This document shows positions 25,678 to 38,000 of a DNA stretch of 64,000 nt, piece by piece; position 1 is the first letter of the stretch, and each line of letters opens with the position of its first letter. The notes beneath the pieces are model-generated. The model was not told the origin of the DNA. It saw nothing but the letters and a program-made list of their open reading frames with translations, and made no database searches. Source of the stretch: Gorsachius magnificus (taxonomy: Eukaryota; Chordata; Aves; Pelecaniformes; Ardeidae); assembly GCA_034008185.1 (NCBI GenBank), contig CM067086.1:12958507-13022506 (forward strand). The letters run 5' to 3'. The translations under genes and the position numbers were made by a program.

Positions 25678-26144
25678 GTGAGCCGCTAACGGGCAGTGGG
25701 CGACCGCTGGGGGGGGGGGCGCTAACGGGTGGTGGGCTGCTGGGCGAGGGCGGTCCGCGTCTCCGGCTGGGGAGACGGCGGCCCCCTGGAGGGCGGGGGG
25801 AGGCCGGGGGACGGACCCCCACGGGCCGCCACCTCGCCGGGGCTGCTTCCTCCGGCAGGCCGTGGGGAGCTGCCGGCGGGCCGGGGAGGGGGGCCGCGAA
25901 GGGAGCGGCCCCGGTACGGACTGCCTCGGCGGTCTGACAGGACCCGGAGGTGACGGGGCCGTTCGGAGCCGGCCCCGGGCCCGCTGCCGGCGCGGCGGCC
26001 CGTCCGGACCCCGAGGGCAGAGCTGGTCCCGGGGGTCCTCGCTGTGGGTGCGTCCTCGGCTCGGCCGAGGGGCAGGAACGGGGCAAACCCGGGGTCCAAG
26101 AGCTCACGGGAGGCAATGCCAGGCTTGTTCCTCCTCGCTCCCAG

Positions 26145-26180
26145 GTTTGAGTTAGCCTCCTCGGGGCGATGGAGGCTGAG
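26145..26180 (+). CDS. BMAL1: BMAL1 leader exon 2 with candidate upstream start codon
   Basis: This 36-nt exon lies between a strong pyrimidine-rich acceptor (TTCCTCCTCGCTCCCAG|GTTTG) and a consensus donor (GAG|GTAAGT at 26,181). It contains an in-frame stop TGA at 26,148-26,150 followed by an ATG at 26,169, with G at -3 and G at +4 (a good context). The reading frame gives Met-Glu-Ala-Glu and stays open at the donor (phase 0). Through the exons at 44,208 and 51,963 it runs in frame into the usual BMAL1 start exon. The exon is very probably part of the leader; whether the ATG is used to make an extended protein is inference. The alternative is a 5'-UTR exon carrying a uORF. Confidence 0.6.
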
Positions 26181-28230
26181 GTAAGTCGCTGAGCAGAGGT
26201 GGTGGTGCCCCTTCCCCCGCAGCAGGAATGGGTCCCTTCACCGTCTGTCCTGTGGCTGGTCCCTTGGACCCTTCTCAGTAAATCAGGTGCCTTGTGATAA
26301 AGTCCGCTTTAGGTGAGGCCCGAGGAGCGTGTGCATGAAACACCGAAACGCTGGTAGGAGTTGGAAATTTCTACGGGTTGTGGCTGTTGCACGGAGGCCA
26401 GCCCTGCCCGTAGACAGCTCCAGCCAACTTGCCAGTCCCACAGCTGTGGGGTTCTTCGCTTCCCAACAGCGCAGCGGAGTTACCTCCTGAAGGTTTGATG
26501 GCGACCCCCAGGGCCCTGCGGCTGGCCTCCCCGGTGCTGTTACTTGTCGGGCTGTTTCTGACAGGTGTATGTGTGTCCTTGCTGTCAGCAGGAGAATGAG
26601 CGTTTTTCTTCGACGGTGAACGTAGAATACTGGGAACGTTAAGGTGGTTTCCCAAGATCAGGATTTTGCGCTTGGGGAGGCAGGGGAATCAGTCTGCATT
26701 TTTAATTGCTGAGGTTTCTGTTACTCCGGTGCCTCAATTATAACAGCTTTGGAAAGATTTGAGTACTTGAAAATAACGGTGAAGAAACAAGTGGGTGTGT
26801 TCTTGTGCTTTTGAAGCAAATACGCTTACAGCGATTTTTAAGTATTTTCTTAGTATCTGAGGTAGAAAGGGTCAGCTGCAGAGAGTGCTCATCTTTTTAA
26901 ACAATTCTGACTAATCTCTTTACAAAATTCATTCAGCCTTTAAGTAGATTTTTTTTCAAAATGCTGGCCCTTGAACATTCAAAATGAAAATACATTTTCA
27001 TTTTTTTAATAGGTTAGTATTAAAGTACCTGTCCTGCCTGTTTAGTGTATCTTTTCTTTTAACAAAAAGACTTTTTAAATGGGAGCGACTGATAATACAC
27101 AGGCTGCAGCTAAGTTTGTAGGGAGAAAAAGAAATGTTGTTTGTTTTAATTCACTGTTAATACCGGCTAACTGTCTCTGTGCATGGTCTTGCAGAAGGCT
27201 GGGGTTAAACTCTGCCCTCGAAAGAATGTACGTTTTGTATGCTCTAGGAATATGCAAATGTAAATAGCTGTTTGAAGTGGCAGAAACTATAGACCTCTCA
27301 TCTGAATATTCTAAACCACAGTTGCTTATTAAGGGGAAAGTCTTTACTACTTCTGAGTTTTGTGGGTTAGTATTTCTTGTGAGCCTTCGTGGGGTTTTTT
27401 TATGCCTACTTGCAGAAATGGAGTGTGTAAAATAACCCAATACAATATTGTGGTTATAGGTTAATATGCAGCTTTATCCTGTATTCTCTTTCACACTGCG
27501 CATTTCCGTTTTCTCTCTGTGTGACAGTTGTGGTGTGTGGTGCTGTGTGGGCTCAAGACCTGTAAAAGTAGTATATTGGGCGACTGCCGAGCCAAGAAAG
27601 AAGTACCACGGGCATAGCTGTTTGGCTGTTTTGTTTTGTTCTACTGTACAAGGGCCTTTGGGGGGACACAGGGGTGTCAGTAAAAACTCAGCTGGGATTC
27701 CACAAAGCCAGAGCTGAAGTCAGGGCCTGCTACCAAGTCCCTGTCACCACCTGCTACCAAGAGACCTGCTGTATCTGGGGACACTGCTAAGGATGGATTA
27801 GGAAGGTGATGTTTGTAGGGGGAGTTTATTGGAGATTTTTTTTTTTTCTTCAAATACCTGCTCTCAAAGATTCTTTTGGGAAACCAGGAATAGGAACAAG
27901 TGAACATTAATTGGATTTATTTGGCAGAGCTTGAAGTTACGCACAGTTCCTTAACACTATGCAGGACTATGATGACAAAGCTGAGACCTAACGTGATAGC
28001 GGCAGCCTGCATGCTGCAGATGAGTAAGAGCATTTTTTCAAAGTGAATTGATATCAAGCATGCTGGAAATACCGAGAGACATCTAGGTTAATTAATTTAG
28101 ATGAGTACAGAAATTCTGTTTTCATGCTCAAATTCAATGTTTTAAGCTGTTTTCAGCACAGAGTCAATTGTCTGTGTGGTTACACTTTGACAGGAGGTAC
28201 AGGAAAACCTGAAGGAATACATTGTTGTTA

Positions 28231-28254
28231 TGTAAAAAAAAAAAAAAAAAAAAA
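28231..28254. repeat. Poly-A tract
   Basis: Run of more than 20 adenines with no recognisable retrotransposed body beside it. Similar A/T runs occur at 36,080-36,105, 43,060-43,083 and 56,279-56,300. Confidence 0.85.
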
Positions 28255-28930
28255 GATAATTTGGTGCATCCCTTAGTGGCTTTCTTTTTTAGTTCTGTAA
28301 CTTGTATGCTTTTTATTTTTAACCTTTATCATCGGTTTTGTCTACAGTTCTGCTTTTGAAAGAGAGCAGAAAAGTAATAAAAAGCAGCTACCACCTATAT
28401 CCCAAAGTGTTAGAAAGTTTAAAGTTCTCTACACTGCTTTTCTTGAAGACAACTAACTTTAAAGGCATATGATATGCAAATGATTGCAAAGAGAAGTCCA
28501 AAATAAATACATAGTTTTAAGCTTGCGTAGCTTTCTTGTTCTCAGTAAGTTTACAGAATACAAAGAATACTAAATGGTTCTGTTTACTTTAATATGTTCA
28601 ACATAGTTTGAAACTTTCATTTTTGGCTGTCATCATATTTAGAAACTTCGGACTAAAAATAATTGGGTGTGATAAATGTAGTAGGTGAGGTGATACTGAC
28701 TGGAACTCAGCAGCAACTTTTGCACTTAATTGTCAAAAACTCTGCTTGATCAGTCCGTAGAAATTAGGGTCTGTGTTTTAGAGGTGCTTGAAGATGCAAA
28801 TAAGGTGTTTTGTGGCATTTTCAAAAGCGGTGAAAGAGCTTTCAGTCTGGGTCTTTCAGTCTTTTTAAGAGTTGCTCTAGGTTTTAGATAATGGAATAAA
28901 AAAATAAAGCAGGGGTATACTCTGCCTGTT

Positions 28931-28978
28931 GTGTGTGTGTATGAGTATACATATATGCGTATATATATATGTATGTGG
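28931..28978. repeat. TG/TA microsatellite
   Basis: Interrupted GTGTGTGTGT, ATACATATAT and GCGTATATATATATGTATGT runs. This is simple alternating purine-pyrimidine sequence within the first large intron. Confidence 0.8.
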
Positions 28979-31900
28979 TAGGCTTGTATTGCAGTAGTAA
29001 ATATGTTCCAGGTTTAGTTAGATCAAATGCAAGCTGGTGACTCTTGCATACTCCTGTGGTGTTATGTAGGTGAAACTCAGGACACTGGAACGGAACACAG
29101 AATGATGCGCTTACAAAATGAGAGTGCTTTTCTTTTTTTAAGAGTTAGTGTAGTGAGTTTTTTAGAAAGTCCATTTAAGTTTTGTTGTGACCTTTTTTTG
29201 GTGGGAGGAAGAGATTCTCAAATCTGTAATTCTCAAATTTGTTTTTATCTGTATTTAATCACTTTGAATATTGTCAGATAACCTGTGGTGTGTATTTAAT
29301 TGAACTTTACATTGAATGAGGTGGACATCGAGGTGAAGAGCTAGCTGACATGAACTGTGTATGGCACCTGCCTTTTTTTACCTCAGTTTGTTGGAAAAAT
29401 GCAGCAAGGCTACCTACCAAGGCCCAGACTTCATCTCCTTGGAAACCTGATCTTTCACCAGATGTTGAAAAATGTAATTTCTTTTTTAATCCATTCTGAA
29501 TGCAGATCAAAACAGCATCTTCAGGCTTTGGTAGTCTGGAATATTCATTAACTAAAAAAATAGTCTGACATTTCAGTCTTTGTCCCAAAGAAGATTGATA
29601 GTTTCTATTGCATTTGTTATTATTTCAGATTGTTTTAGCTGTTGCTAAAATTGCTATAGTGGTTGTACAGTTTAATTCAATTCAGGAACTGGCTGATAAT
29701 GTCATCTTCATGTGTACAGCGCAGGACTGTCTGTGTTCCCTGCCCCTTCCTTGCCTGCAAGGGTTCATCTTTCTTCTCTATGTCCGGGTCATCTTTTTTC
29801 CCTTGCAGCCGCAAAAAGGTATTTCTTAGCCAAGGCACACAGAATTTGTAACCTTTTCAGTCTCCTGCCATTTGAGAAGCTGTTATTCAATGTCTCTGAT
29901 GTCAGACACACTTCTAGGTCAGCTGCTGGTGTCAGAACAACTTATGACCCTGAGCTGAAGCCATGCTGTAGTTCAGGAGATTGGTCTTCTGTAGGAATGG
30001 TGCCAGTAGGCTACTTATAGAGCAAGTAATATCGTTGGCAGGGTTTTAGAATGGTGAAATAACAAGCCACATTTCTTGTGGTCTAAGATGTTGACACTCT
30101 CTAATAACTTTAAAGAAAACCATTCATATGAATATAAGCAGTTGAGGAAGCTGGTTGTAGTTTTCATGTTTGTTTTGACAGTATATTCCTTGCAAATGTT
30201 AGTAGGCTCTGTTTTCCACAGGTACCAGGCAATTTAGTAGCACCTTGTGTAAAGGAAGCAGCAAGTGTATTGCTAAATCCGTAACAGTCCTTGCTTGGTG
30301 TGGCCGTGATGGAAATACATCTTCCAGTGTGCAGCTGCTGCAACGCTGGGAAGGATATGTTTGGCAATTCCCAAGCAGTGTGTATTGGCATCATGTCTCT
30401 CAAATCACTTTAACAGGAAGGCATTTTATAGTAAGTCATATATATGCTCATTCAGTTGCGGCCATTTCCCTTAATTCCTTTCTGTGTCAGCTAAAAGTAA
30501 GTTAATGGAATCCATGTATTTTAAAGATTGGATGTGGTCTTGATAGAAGACTACTCGGAAAACTCCTGAAGTTAGTCTTACCCATTTGTGATCGATGTAG
30601 GTTTTGGAGGGAGAATGAAGCAAGACTCAGAAATAAGTATTATTCTTGATCTGAAGTTCTCTTTATCTTGGAAACTTCCTTAAAGTACCTTTGTCTTTTC
30701 TGGTTTGTCTAACAAAAAAGGACAAGATCAGAAACACTTTGGTAGAAATTGCTAAATAATGCTGTACTGCAGAATATTAATGAAGTGAGAAAGAAAGGTT
30801 ATTCCTAGAAAAAACAGGAGAAAATAAAACTAATATACTTCTATATTAACCTTTTTTGAAGGTTGTTTTTTCTGTCTTTAGAATTGTTAGTTTTAGAGTT
30901 TCCTTGAACTCGTTTGGTTGGGTGTTTCTCTCAAATTGTTATGAATTGATTTCTCTTCGTTTTCTATGGATTTTTCTCGGGGCATTATGAAATTTAGGAC
31001 TTCTGTTTCAATTTGAAGCAAAACTATATAGTAAAAAGTAATAAAACTTTTACCCTTTATGTTGCATGTATGCATTATAGTTGTGTTGAGAGTGACAGCA
31101 AAATGGCTTTCATTTGGGTTCTACTTTTATTTCTACCCTTCACTCAAGGACCTCTGATAATTGTATTTTAAATCCCCCTGAGATTTGGGCTGTATGCTGC
31201 AGTTTGGCTACCAGCATATTAGTTTTAGTATAACCTTTTAAAATAGTATTTATCTTGCCCATAGACTTGAACAGCCTAGTCATTTTTCAGGGATAAATTA
31301 TGGAGTCCAGAATACATTGCAAAAAAATCAGATGTTAGTCTTTGAGGTTTATGTTAGAATGTGTTTTCTGACCTTGTCTTGACCGTGATGGGCTTTCTAG
31401 TTTGTAGTTCTAGAATTGCTGACTGAGAAACAGGATGCCTATGTATTCCTCTGTTCCCTTTCCCAATGTTTTTTGTTGCCAAGCCATTTCATGTAATCTT
31501 TGAATTTGCATTTACAAATTGCCTTGTTATAGATTAAATGAATTCACTGAGTTAAGGGGAAAAAAAGTCAGTGTTAACATTGCTGTTGACATGCTTAAGG
31601 ATATTTTTGTGTTCTACTTAGGATATGGCCCAAATTCATAAATCCAGAAACTTAGATAAGTTTGACCTTGACCTCTGGTGTCTAGGTTTTTTTTTTTCTT
31701 AATGATCTGATAAAGCCTCAGAACTTTAGGTAAACTTGCTGTCCTAGAGTAACATTATACTGTAGTTTTAATCTGTTTTTAAGTTTTAATTTTTAAAAAA
31801 AATTTTAATTAGTGCTGTAAAAAAAAAATTACAGAACTTTTACTTCCATTAAAGTTTTTACATAGTATTTAATTTCTAGTGATCTTACGTGAAATTAGGA

Positions 31901-33542
31901 AATTTTAAATGTCTGTTACAGCCTTTCATCCTCACAGTGCCATTTTTACTGAAAAATCATGGGTGAAGAGAGGTTATGCATTAGCTTGGAAGTTTTTTAT
32001 GACAAATAGTGTAGTGTGGTTTTTTGGTTTTTTGTTTTTTGGGGTTTTTTTTTAGAATTTAGCCAATTTCTCTTATTTGAAAATACTCTTGCTGCAGTGA
32101 CCAAACTAGCCACTGAATATTACAATTTATTTTAGAAACCTGTCAAGTCAGTTCAGTGATTTCTTAAGAGGGACTTGTCCCATAAAAACATGAAGAGTTG
32201 ATGGAAGTGCTCTCCAGTCATTAAAAAAGAATCTGTTCAAAATGTTGTCAAATGCTGGCCATGCAGTTTGGGTCCAAGTTCTAGAAGTTCTTGAAGTCAC
32301 TTGTATTTTAGAAATAGAAGGCCAGCAATTGGATATTCCTATTTTTAATAGGAAGAGAGAAATAAGAGCAATGAGTTTATGCTAGTTTGAGGTTATGCTG
32401 GAATTTTCTGTTTCACCTCTGTTAGAAATTCTAGGGCTTTTTTATATTTATATATCTCCCCCACCCCCCACCCCATCTAAGACATGTACATCTTGGCCAG
32501 CTTCCCTGGCCTGGGAACAGTCTGAAGAAAGATGGGTATTTCCCTACTATAGCTTTTTAAAAACCTAGTTCAGTCTGTTTAAGATATCCTAGCTGGCTCT
32601 AAAAAGTTCTCAATTACTGTATTTGACTTTTTTTTGGTTGAATGAAGTAATTCCTGTCCTAATTTATCTGACTTGACCACGAGACTCTTCCATAGCAAAT
32701 GCCTGCTTTATTTTCTTAGCTAGAGTAGCTCTTCATTCATCTTATTCTAATGCTGTTGTCACCATTCAGAATAAGATGATGAGGGGAAAACAAAATATAG
32801 GAGAACATTACAGCAGTCAGTTGTTGTAGAAACCGATGTTTCTACATTCCTGTTCCTGTTATAGATTATCAATGTACCAGCTCAGAGGAAATTTTAATAA
32901 TTGTATATGGCTCATGCCACCACGCAAGTTTTCTGTGTCCTTTACACCTATGTTCCTCCCAAGAATTCTAGTCTGACTGATGAATTTTTGCACACTTTCA
33001 AGGACCTGTGTGGGAGATGCCACTGTTCAGGGCAGTAGCACCAGGGCTGTGCTCAGGTACTTGGACAGGACAAAAAGCAAAAACCTATGGCCAAAAAGAG
33101 TTCTCTGGTTTTGGTGCCCAGCAGTTTGTCCTGTGAATCCTTTGCAACATCTGTTGATGGTTGCATGTACTTGGATGTTAGTTTTGATGTTCACTTAAAC
33201 TGGACTGCTATGGACAAAGTATCTCCCATCAGCACTCCAACTCCTTCCTGGCTAGCCATTTCCATCCATGTATCCTGTCCCTCTGCTCCATGGTGGCATA
33301 TGTGTTTGAGCAAAGGTACTGGACTAGGGAATCTGCTGCGGCTCAAGGATAATTTTTTTTTCCCCCCTGGAGACTGATTTGAGATTACTCAGTTCACTGA
33401 TACCATACACCTTGTGGCTTCATGAACATTTGCGCTTTTCTAGGTTGGGAATCAGCACAGTTCATGGAATGAGTAGTCCTGAAGAAGTGGGAGAGGCAGT
33501 AAATGTGAAGAGTGCTGTTTTAAATATGTTACATTGCAACCT

Positions 33543-33842
33543 TAGAATCATAGAATCGTCCAGGTTGGAAAAGACCTTTAAGATCATCAAGTCCAACCGT
33601 TAACCTAGCACTGCCATCCCACCACTAAACCATGTCCCTAAGCACCCCATCTACCCTTCTTTTAAATACCCCCAGGGATGGGGACTCAACCACTTCCCTG
33701 GGCAGCCCATTCCAGAGCCTGACAACCCTTTCTGTGAAGAATTTTTTCCTAATGTCTAACCTAAACCTGCCCTGGCGCAACTTCAGACCATTTCCCCTTG
33801 TCCTATCGTCCGTTACCAGGGAGAAGAGGCCAAAGAGACCTT
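33543..33842 (-). mobile_element. CR1 retrotransposon 3' fragment, antisense
   Basis: Begins with AGAATCATAGAATCGTCCAG, the reverse complement of the CR1 3' terminus. It continues through the conserved AGGTTGGAAAAGACCTTTAA and the 3' end of CR1 ORF2 to about 33,842. Translated on the minus strand it gives the recognisable ORF2 C-terminal pieces [18 protein letters not shown] and [12 protein letters not shown]. It is about 300 bp, truncated at its 5' end, and antisense to BMAL1. The insertion is dead. Confidence 0.95.
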
Positions 33843-34382
33843 GACATGGAAAAAGAGGAATTATAGCAGAATTTTTTTGGATTAAGCTGTGTTGGGTCAT
33901 TTCTTTCATAGATCTACAGAAAAATTTGAAAAAAAAAAAAAAAAGTCTGGTTTTGATACTGATATCCAGAAGCCAGAAAAGTAAACAACTTCTTACTTTC
34001 ATCTCTGGAGCTACACAATGGAGCTTTTCACTATTTTTTTGTGCCATTTAAAAAAATCTTTTTCATAACAAGAAAGAGTAATTCAGCTAGATGTCTGACG
34101 CTCTCCCTTTCCCCTTACTGGCCCATGTGCTTCTGGGTTTCCAGATGAACAAATATAGAAGTGTTTCAGCTACGCAAATCTCTCAGGAGCTCATTCACCA
34201 TGATCACTTGACTTTACCAGAGCTGAACATTCACACGTCCAAGTTGTTGTCAAACTGATAATTTATCTAAAAATGGCAGAGACCCAGCAATATCTCCAGT
34301 TAGGCTTGCCAGGAAATCTGGAGGAAATGGAATATAGAAAGGAGACTAAAAGGAAGAAAATTTTCTTTTCCACCAAGACAGT

Positions 34383-35041
34383 AGAATCATAGAATGGTTT
34401 GGGTTGGAAGGGACCCCTGGAGGTCAAACCCCCCTGCAGTGAGCAGGGACATCTTTAACCAGATCAGGTTGCTCAGAGCCCCATCCAACCTGGCCTTGAA
34501 TGTTTCCAGGGATGGGGCCTCCACCACCTCTCTGGGCAACCCGTCCCAGTGTTTTACCACCCTCATTGTAAATAATTTCTTCCTTAGATCCAGTCTAAAC
34601 CTACCCTGTTTTAGTTTAAAACCATTACCCCTTGTCCTGTCACAGCTGGCCCTACTAAAAAGATTTTCCCCATCTTTCCTATAGGCCCCCTTTAGGTACT
34701 GAAAGGCCGTAATCAGGTCTCCCCGCAGCCTTCTCTTCTCCAGGCTGAACAAGCCCAACTCTCTCAGCCTGTCCTCATAGGAGAGGTGCTCCAGCCCTTG
34801 GATTATTTCAGTAGCCCTCCTCTGGACCCGCTCCAACAGTTCCATGTCCTTCTTGATCTGGACACAGTACTCCAGATGAGGTCTCACCAGAGCAGAGGGG
34901 CAGAATCACCTCCCTCGACCTGCTGGCCACGCTTCTCCTGATGCATCCCAGAATACGGTTGGCCTTCTGGGCTGCCAGCGCACATTGCCGGCTCTTGTCC
35001 AGCTTTTCATCCATCAGTACCCCCAATACATGGTTTGGACT
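34383..35041 (-). mobile_element. CR1 retrotransposon 3' fragment, antisense, ORF2 remnant
   Basis: Starts AGAATCATAGAATGGTTTGG (reverse complement of a CR1 3' end). It extends about 660 bp, to CAGTACCCCCAATACATGG near 35,041. The minus strand keeps a 166-codon open frame (34,387-34,887) with C-terminal CR1 ORF2 motifs such as [20 protein letters not shown] and [16 protein letters not shown] second frame (34,808-35,026) carries the preceding part ([12 protein letters not shown]), so the reading frame is broken. Reverse-transcriptase and endonuclease domains are absent. It is a different insertion event and subfamily from the copy at 33.5 kb. Confidence 0.95.
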
Positions 35042-38000
35042 TCAGTCTGCTAATTGTGCACAACTCTGCTCCCTTTTGGGAAGGGGAACTGATGTTTAAA
35101 AAAAAAATTAAAATCTTGAATTGCTGTTCAGGAATGATTTTCTAACTTGGCATAGTTCTCATCTTGCTGTCAATTTGTCTACATATTCTCTTTTCTGAAA
35201 GGAAAACTCTCTAAAACCTACTCAGGCTTCCCTTTAGAAAAATATTGGCACCTTAGTTTGTTCTTGATGTTCTTATCAAATAGCCATTCAGGAGAATAGT
35301 CCTTTGTTCAGTGACATGAAAATCTGTTTTCTGTATGGCTGTGATGTACGCTTTTTAAAAAGATTTACTACAACTTTTGAACTTAATTTGGAATATAAAT
35401 AGAAAGTAAGGAAAGGTTTAAGTCAACAGATAAACAGGAGAATCCATGCCTTCTAATTAAAGTGAGGTAATGACTTTTTTTTTTTTTCCCCCTACAGCAT
35501 ATGAACATTAGTAATGACCAAATAGTTACACATCTCAGAAGCAGGACAACAAAAATCCTCTATGCAACAAAAAAGTGAGGAAAGGTGCCTATCCGTATCT
35601 CATTATAGACCTAATTAGCGTTGTAGCATATCGACAGTCTTCTGTCTCTAGGTGAACTGATCGTTATCCAGCCTTCCAAAACTTTTGAGGTTTCTTTAAA
35701 TGCTTAATTTAGTCTAGAAGAGTTCCGAGTGCTTTTTAGGCAAAATTAATGTGCCTTTTAGAACCAGATTTGCTCAGGCAAGTAGTTAAGCTGCATGGTG
35801 TGCCGTAAAACTTGTGTAATTAACTTCCTTTGGCATGGCTTTCAGATGCATACTTCGTATTTTTTAAAACAAATATTTTGATTTGTCTCCTAGTTTTAGG
35901 TTATTTCTGTGGCTTGCTAGCTCCCTGTAGCCCTTAACACTGGAATGATGGTGTCCCCTGATAAACCTGGGAGAGTACTGGTTTGTGTTATTTGTCAGTG
36001 AAACCTATTTTGCCATGTTTCTGCTGAATTTTGTTTGGTGACTTTGGAAAACCTGGTAAATGGCTTTGGACTTTATTTACCAAAAAAAAAAAAAAAAAAA
36101 AAAAATTGTTTTCCCCCTTAAAGTTGCCTATGTGTGGCTTTTTGTTATCCTTTTGTCTCCATTCTGTAAGTGCTTTGTTTGCTTTTGTGTGTGTGTGTTT
36201 TGTGGTGATGGCTATTTTTTTGGAATGATACTGTGTTGGCAGCCAGGGCAGAGGATAATATTGGTACAAGTTTTCAGGGAATAATATAGGTACAAGTTCT
36301 CAGGTTTGTCTGTAGAAGGGGCTGGCAAGTGGATTTCAGAGAATTTCCGTAAGGAGAAGAAGGACCTTTCCTGGCCTTCCGACACCTGGAAGAACCTTGA
36401 CAGTCTAGCCGGTTTCTACTTAAGGAAAAAACATTAGGAATAAACACAGTTAACTTTAATTTCCCTTTCTAGCAAACCTAATTGCATGTTGTAGTGAAGT
36501 ACCATACCTTTCCACCTTCAAGTACAACACAACATATCCCTTTTAACTCCTCCCTATGATGTAATTTGGCCGAGTCTTCCTTTGGCAACAGCATGGAAGC
36601 TTCTTTTCAGTCATTCTTTATGGTGTAGTTCTGTATTTTCCATGCGTTCTTCCAAAAGCGTACTCATCGGAATCATTTCCACATGTGAGCTAATCATTGC
36701 CTTCCACTCTTCAAAGGGTTGCTCAGTTAGTTCCTGCTGGCTTCCCATATTGTTGGGTCCTGCTTATCTCTGTAGTTTTCACATTCCTACTTCTCAGTCT
36801 GTAAACATCGGTCATCTCAGTACAATTGAATTTTGATATTTTTATGTGCCATTCTAATACAGAACAATGTTTCTTAAACCTAGCCTACCTGGATGTTGAA
36901 TGGCATTCATCATACAGGTGCTTTCTTGATTGTGCTCCTATGTAGTGGAGATTGATTTGTTTTAACTTGGGTGTTGCTAAGAGCCTCCTATAAAAGGAGT
37001 AAATTTATTAGAAGCAGCAGCAGCTCACAAAAAAAATCCCCAAACCCACACTTTTCAGACTGTTTCTTGAATATTTCTATTACACTGGAGGCTTTGTAGG
37101 CTTATTCTTGCTGTAATATCCCTACAGAAGTTAACCTGTGTGTTCCCACGTTCAGGTGTGTGTTTGTTAGGTAAGTTTATATATATACTTACTGCTGAGC
37201 TTGTAATCTCTCCCCCTCCTCTATACAATGCTAGTGCTTGTCTGACTCCCTGAATCGCCTTACTGTGATCTACTCACACTTGAAGCTTTTTAAAAATTAT
37301 TTTTTGGCAGGATTAGTTTTAATCTATTTTGGACGTCTGAACAGCTCACGGTGGGTTTAGAAAGTGCCAGCGCTATATGGGAGTACGCAGACGAAAGAGG
37401 AAACTAGGAGGTTAACAACTCCTGCAGTCACACTTCGGTTATAAAGGGTTAAACATATAGATTGGCAACTTCTCATCTAATTAAAAAATGTAAGAATTCT
37501 GTCTCGTGAATCTCCCCAGGAGGTCTGAACTGTAAGAATCCATGTAGCCCCATATGACATAAACTAGCTAACTGATTCATACAGTTACTGTTCGTGATCT
37601 AAGCCAGGCTTAGTCAGTGGCATTGTTTCTAGCAGTTTCCACCTGGCTCTGTCCCCGATATTACACTACTCAGGATCTGTATCGATTATATGATGGCAGA
37701 AGAGACTCGTACTGGTGAGAGAGCCAAGTGACACAGGTTGCTCTGTTTAGTTATCGCCCCAACAGCCTATGTGGCTTGGTAAGATCTTGCTTAAGTAATG
37801 TATGTGCCATTTCTAACTAGCTGCCAAACAGTCATATAGCTGTATATCCCACTTCTAAGATGAAGGTTTGAAGTGGCCAAGAGTGGGAGAAGGTTACTGA
37901 TGGGCAGTTCCCAGTGCAATGTTACAGAGAAGTGCTTGGTAGACAAGGATATCAAGCTGGATACAAAAGTCGTTTGTTCTATGTATGGTGTTAATTATGC

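Larger units (their letters stand above)
24700..26180. promoter_or_regulatory. BMAL1: CpG island spanning the BMAL1 promoter and leader exons 1-2
   Basis: Base composition changes abruptly from AT-rich to strongly GC- and CpG-rich, densest between about 24,900 and 26,100. The island holds the inverted CCAAT boxes, GC boxes, an NRF1 site, the RORE pair, and two leader-exon candidates with good splice sites. The long open frames on both strands inside it (for example 25,553-26,116 minus) have Pro/Arg/Gly/Ala-rich translations. They result from the scarcity of stop codons in GC-rich DNA and are not genes. No clear TATA box is seen, so a dispersed-start CpG promoter is likely. Confidence 0.9.

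Noticed and set aside
25553..26116. 187-codon minus-strand open frame and several plus-strand frames of about 100 codons in the CpG island
   Set aside because: Pro/Arg/Gly/Ala-rich low-complexity translations overlap in several frames on both strands, as expected in GC-rich DNA with few stop codons. No domain and no splice support.
28228..28235. TTATGTAA, a D-box-like (PAR bZIP) site in the first large intron
   Set aside because: An 8-bp AT-rich motif expected by chance in this composition and directly abutting a poly-A tract.
34387..34887. 166-codon minus-strand frame that looks like a real protein
   Set aside because: It is the C-terminal piece of CR1 ORF2 within a 5'-truncated retrotransposon, with the preceding part in another frame.
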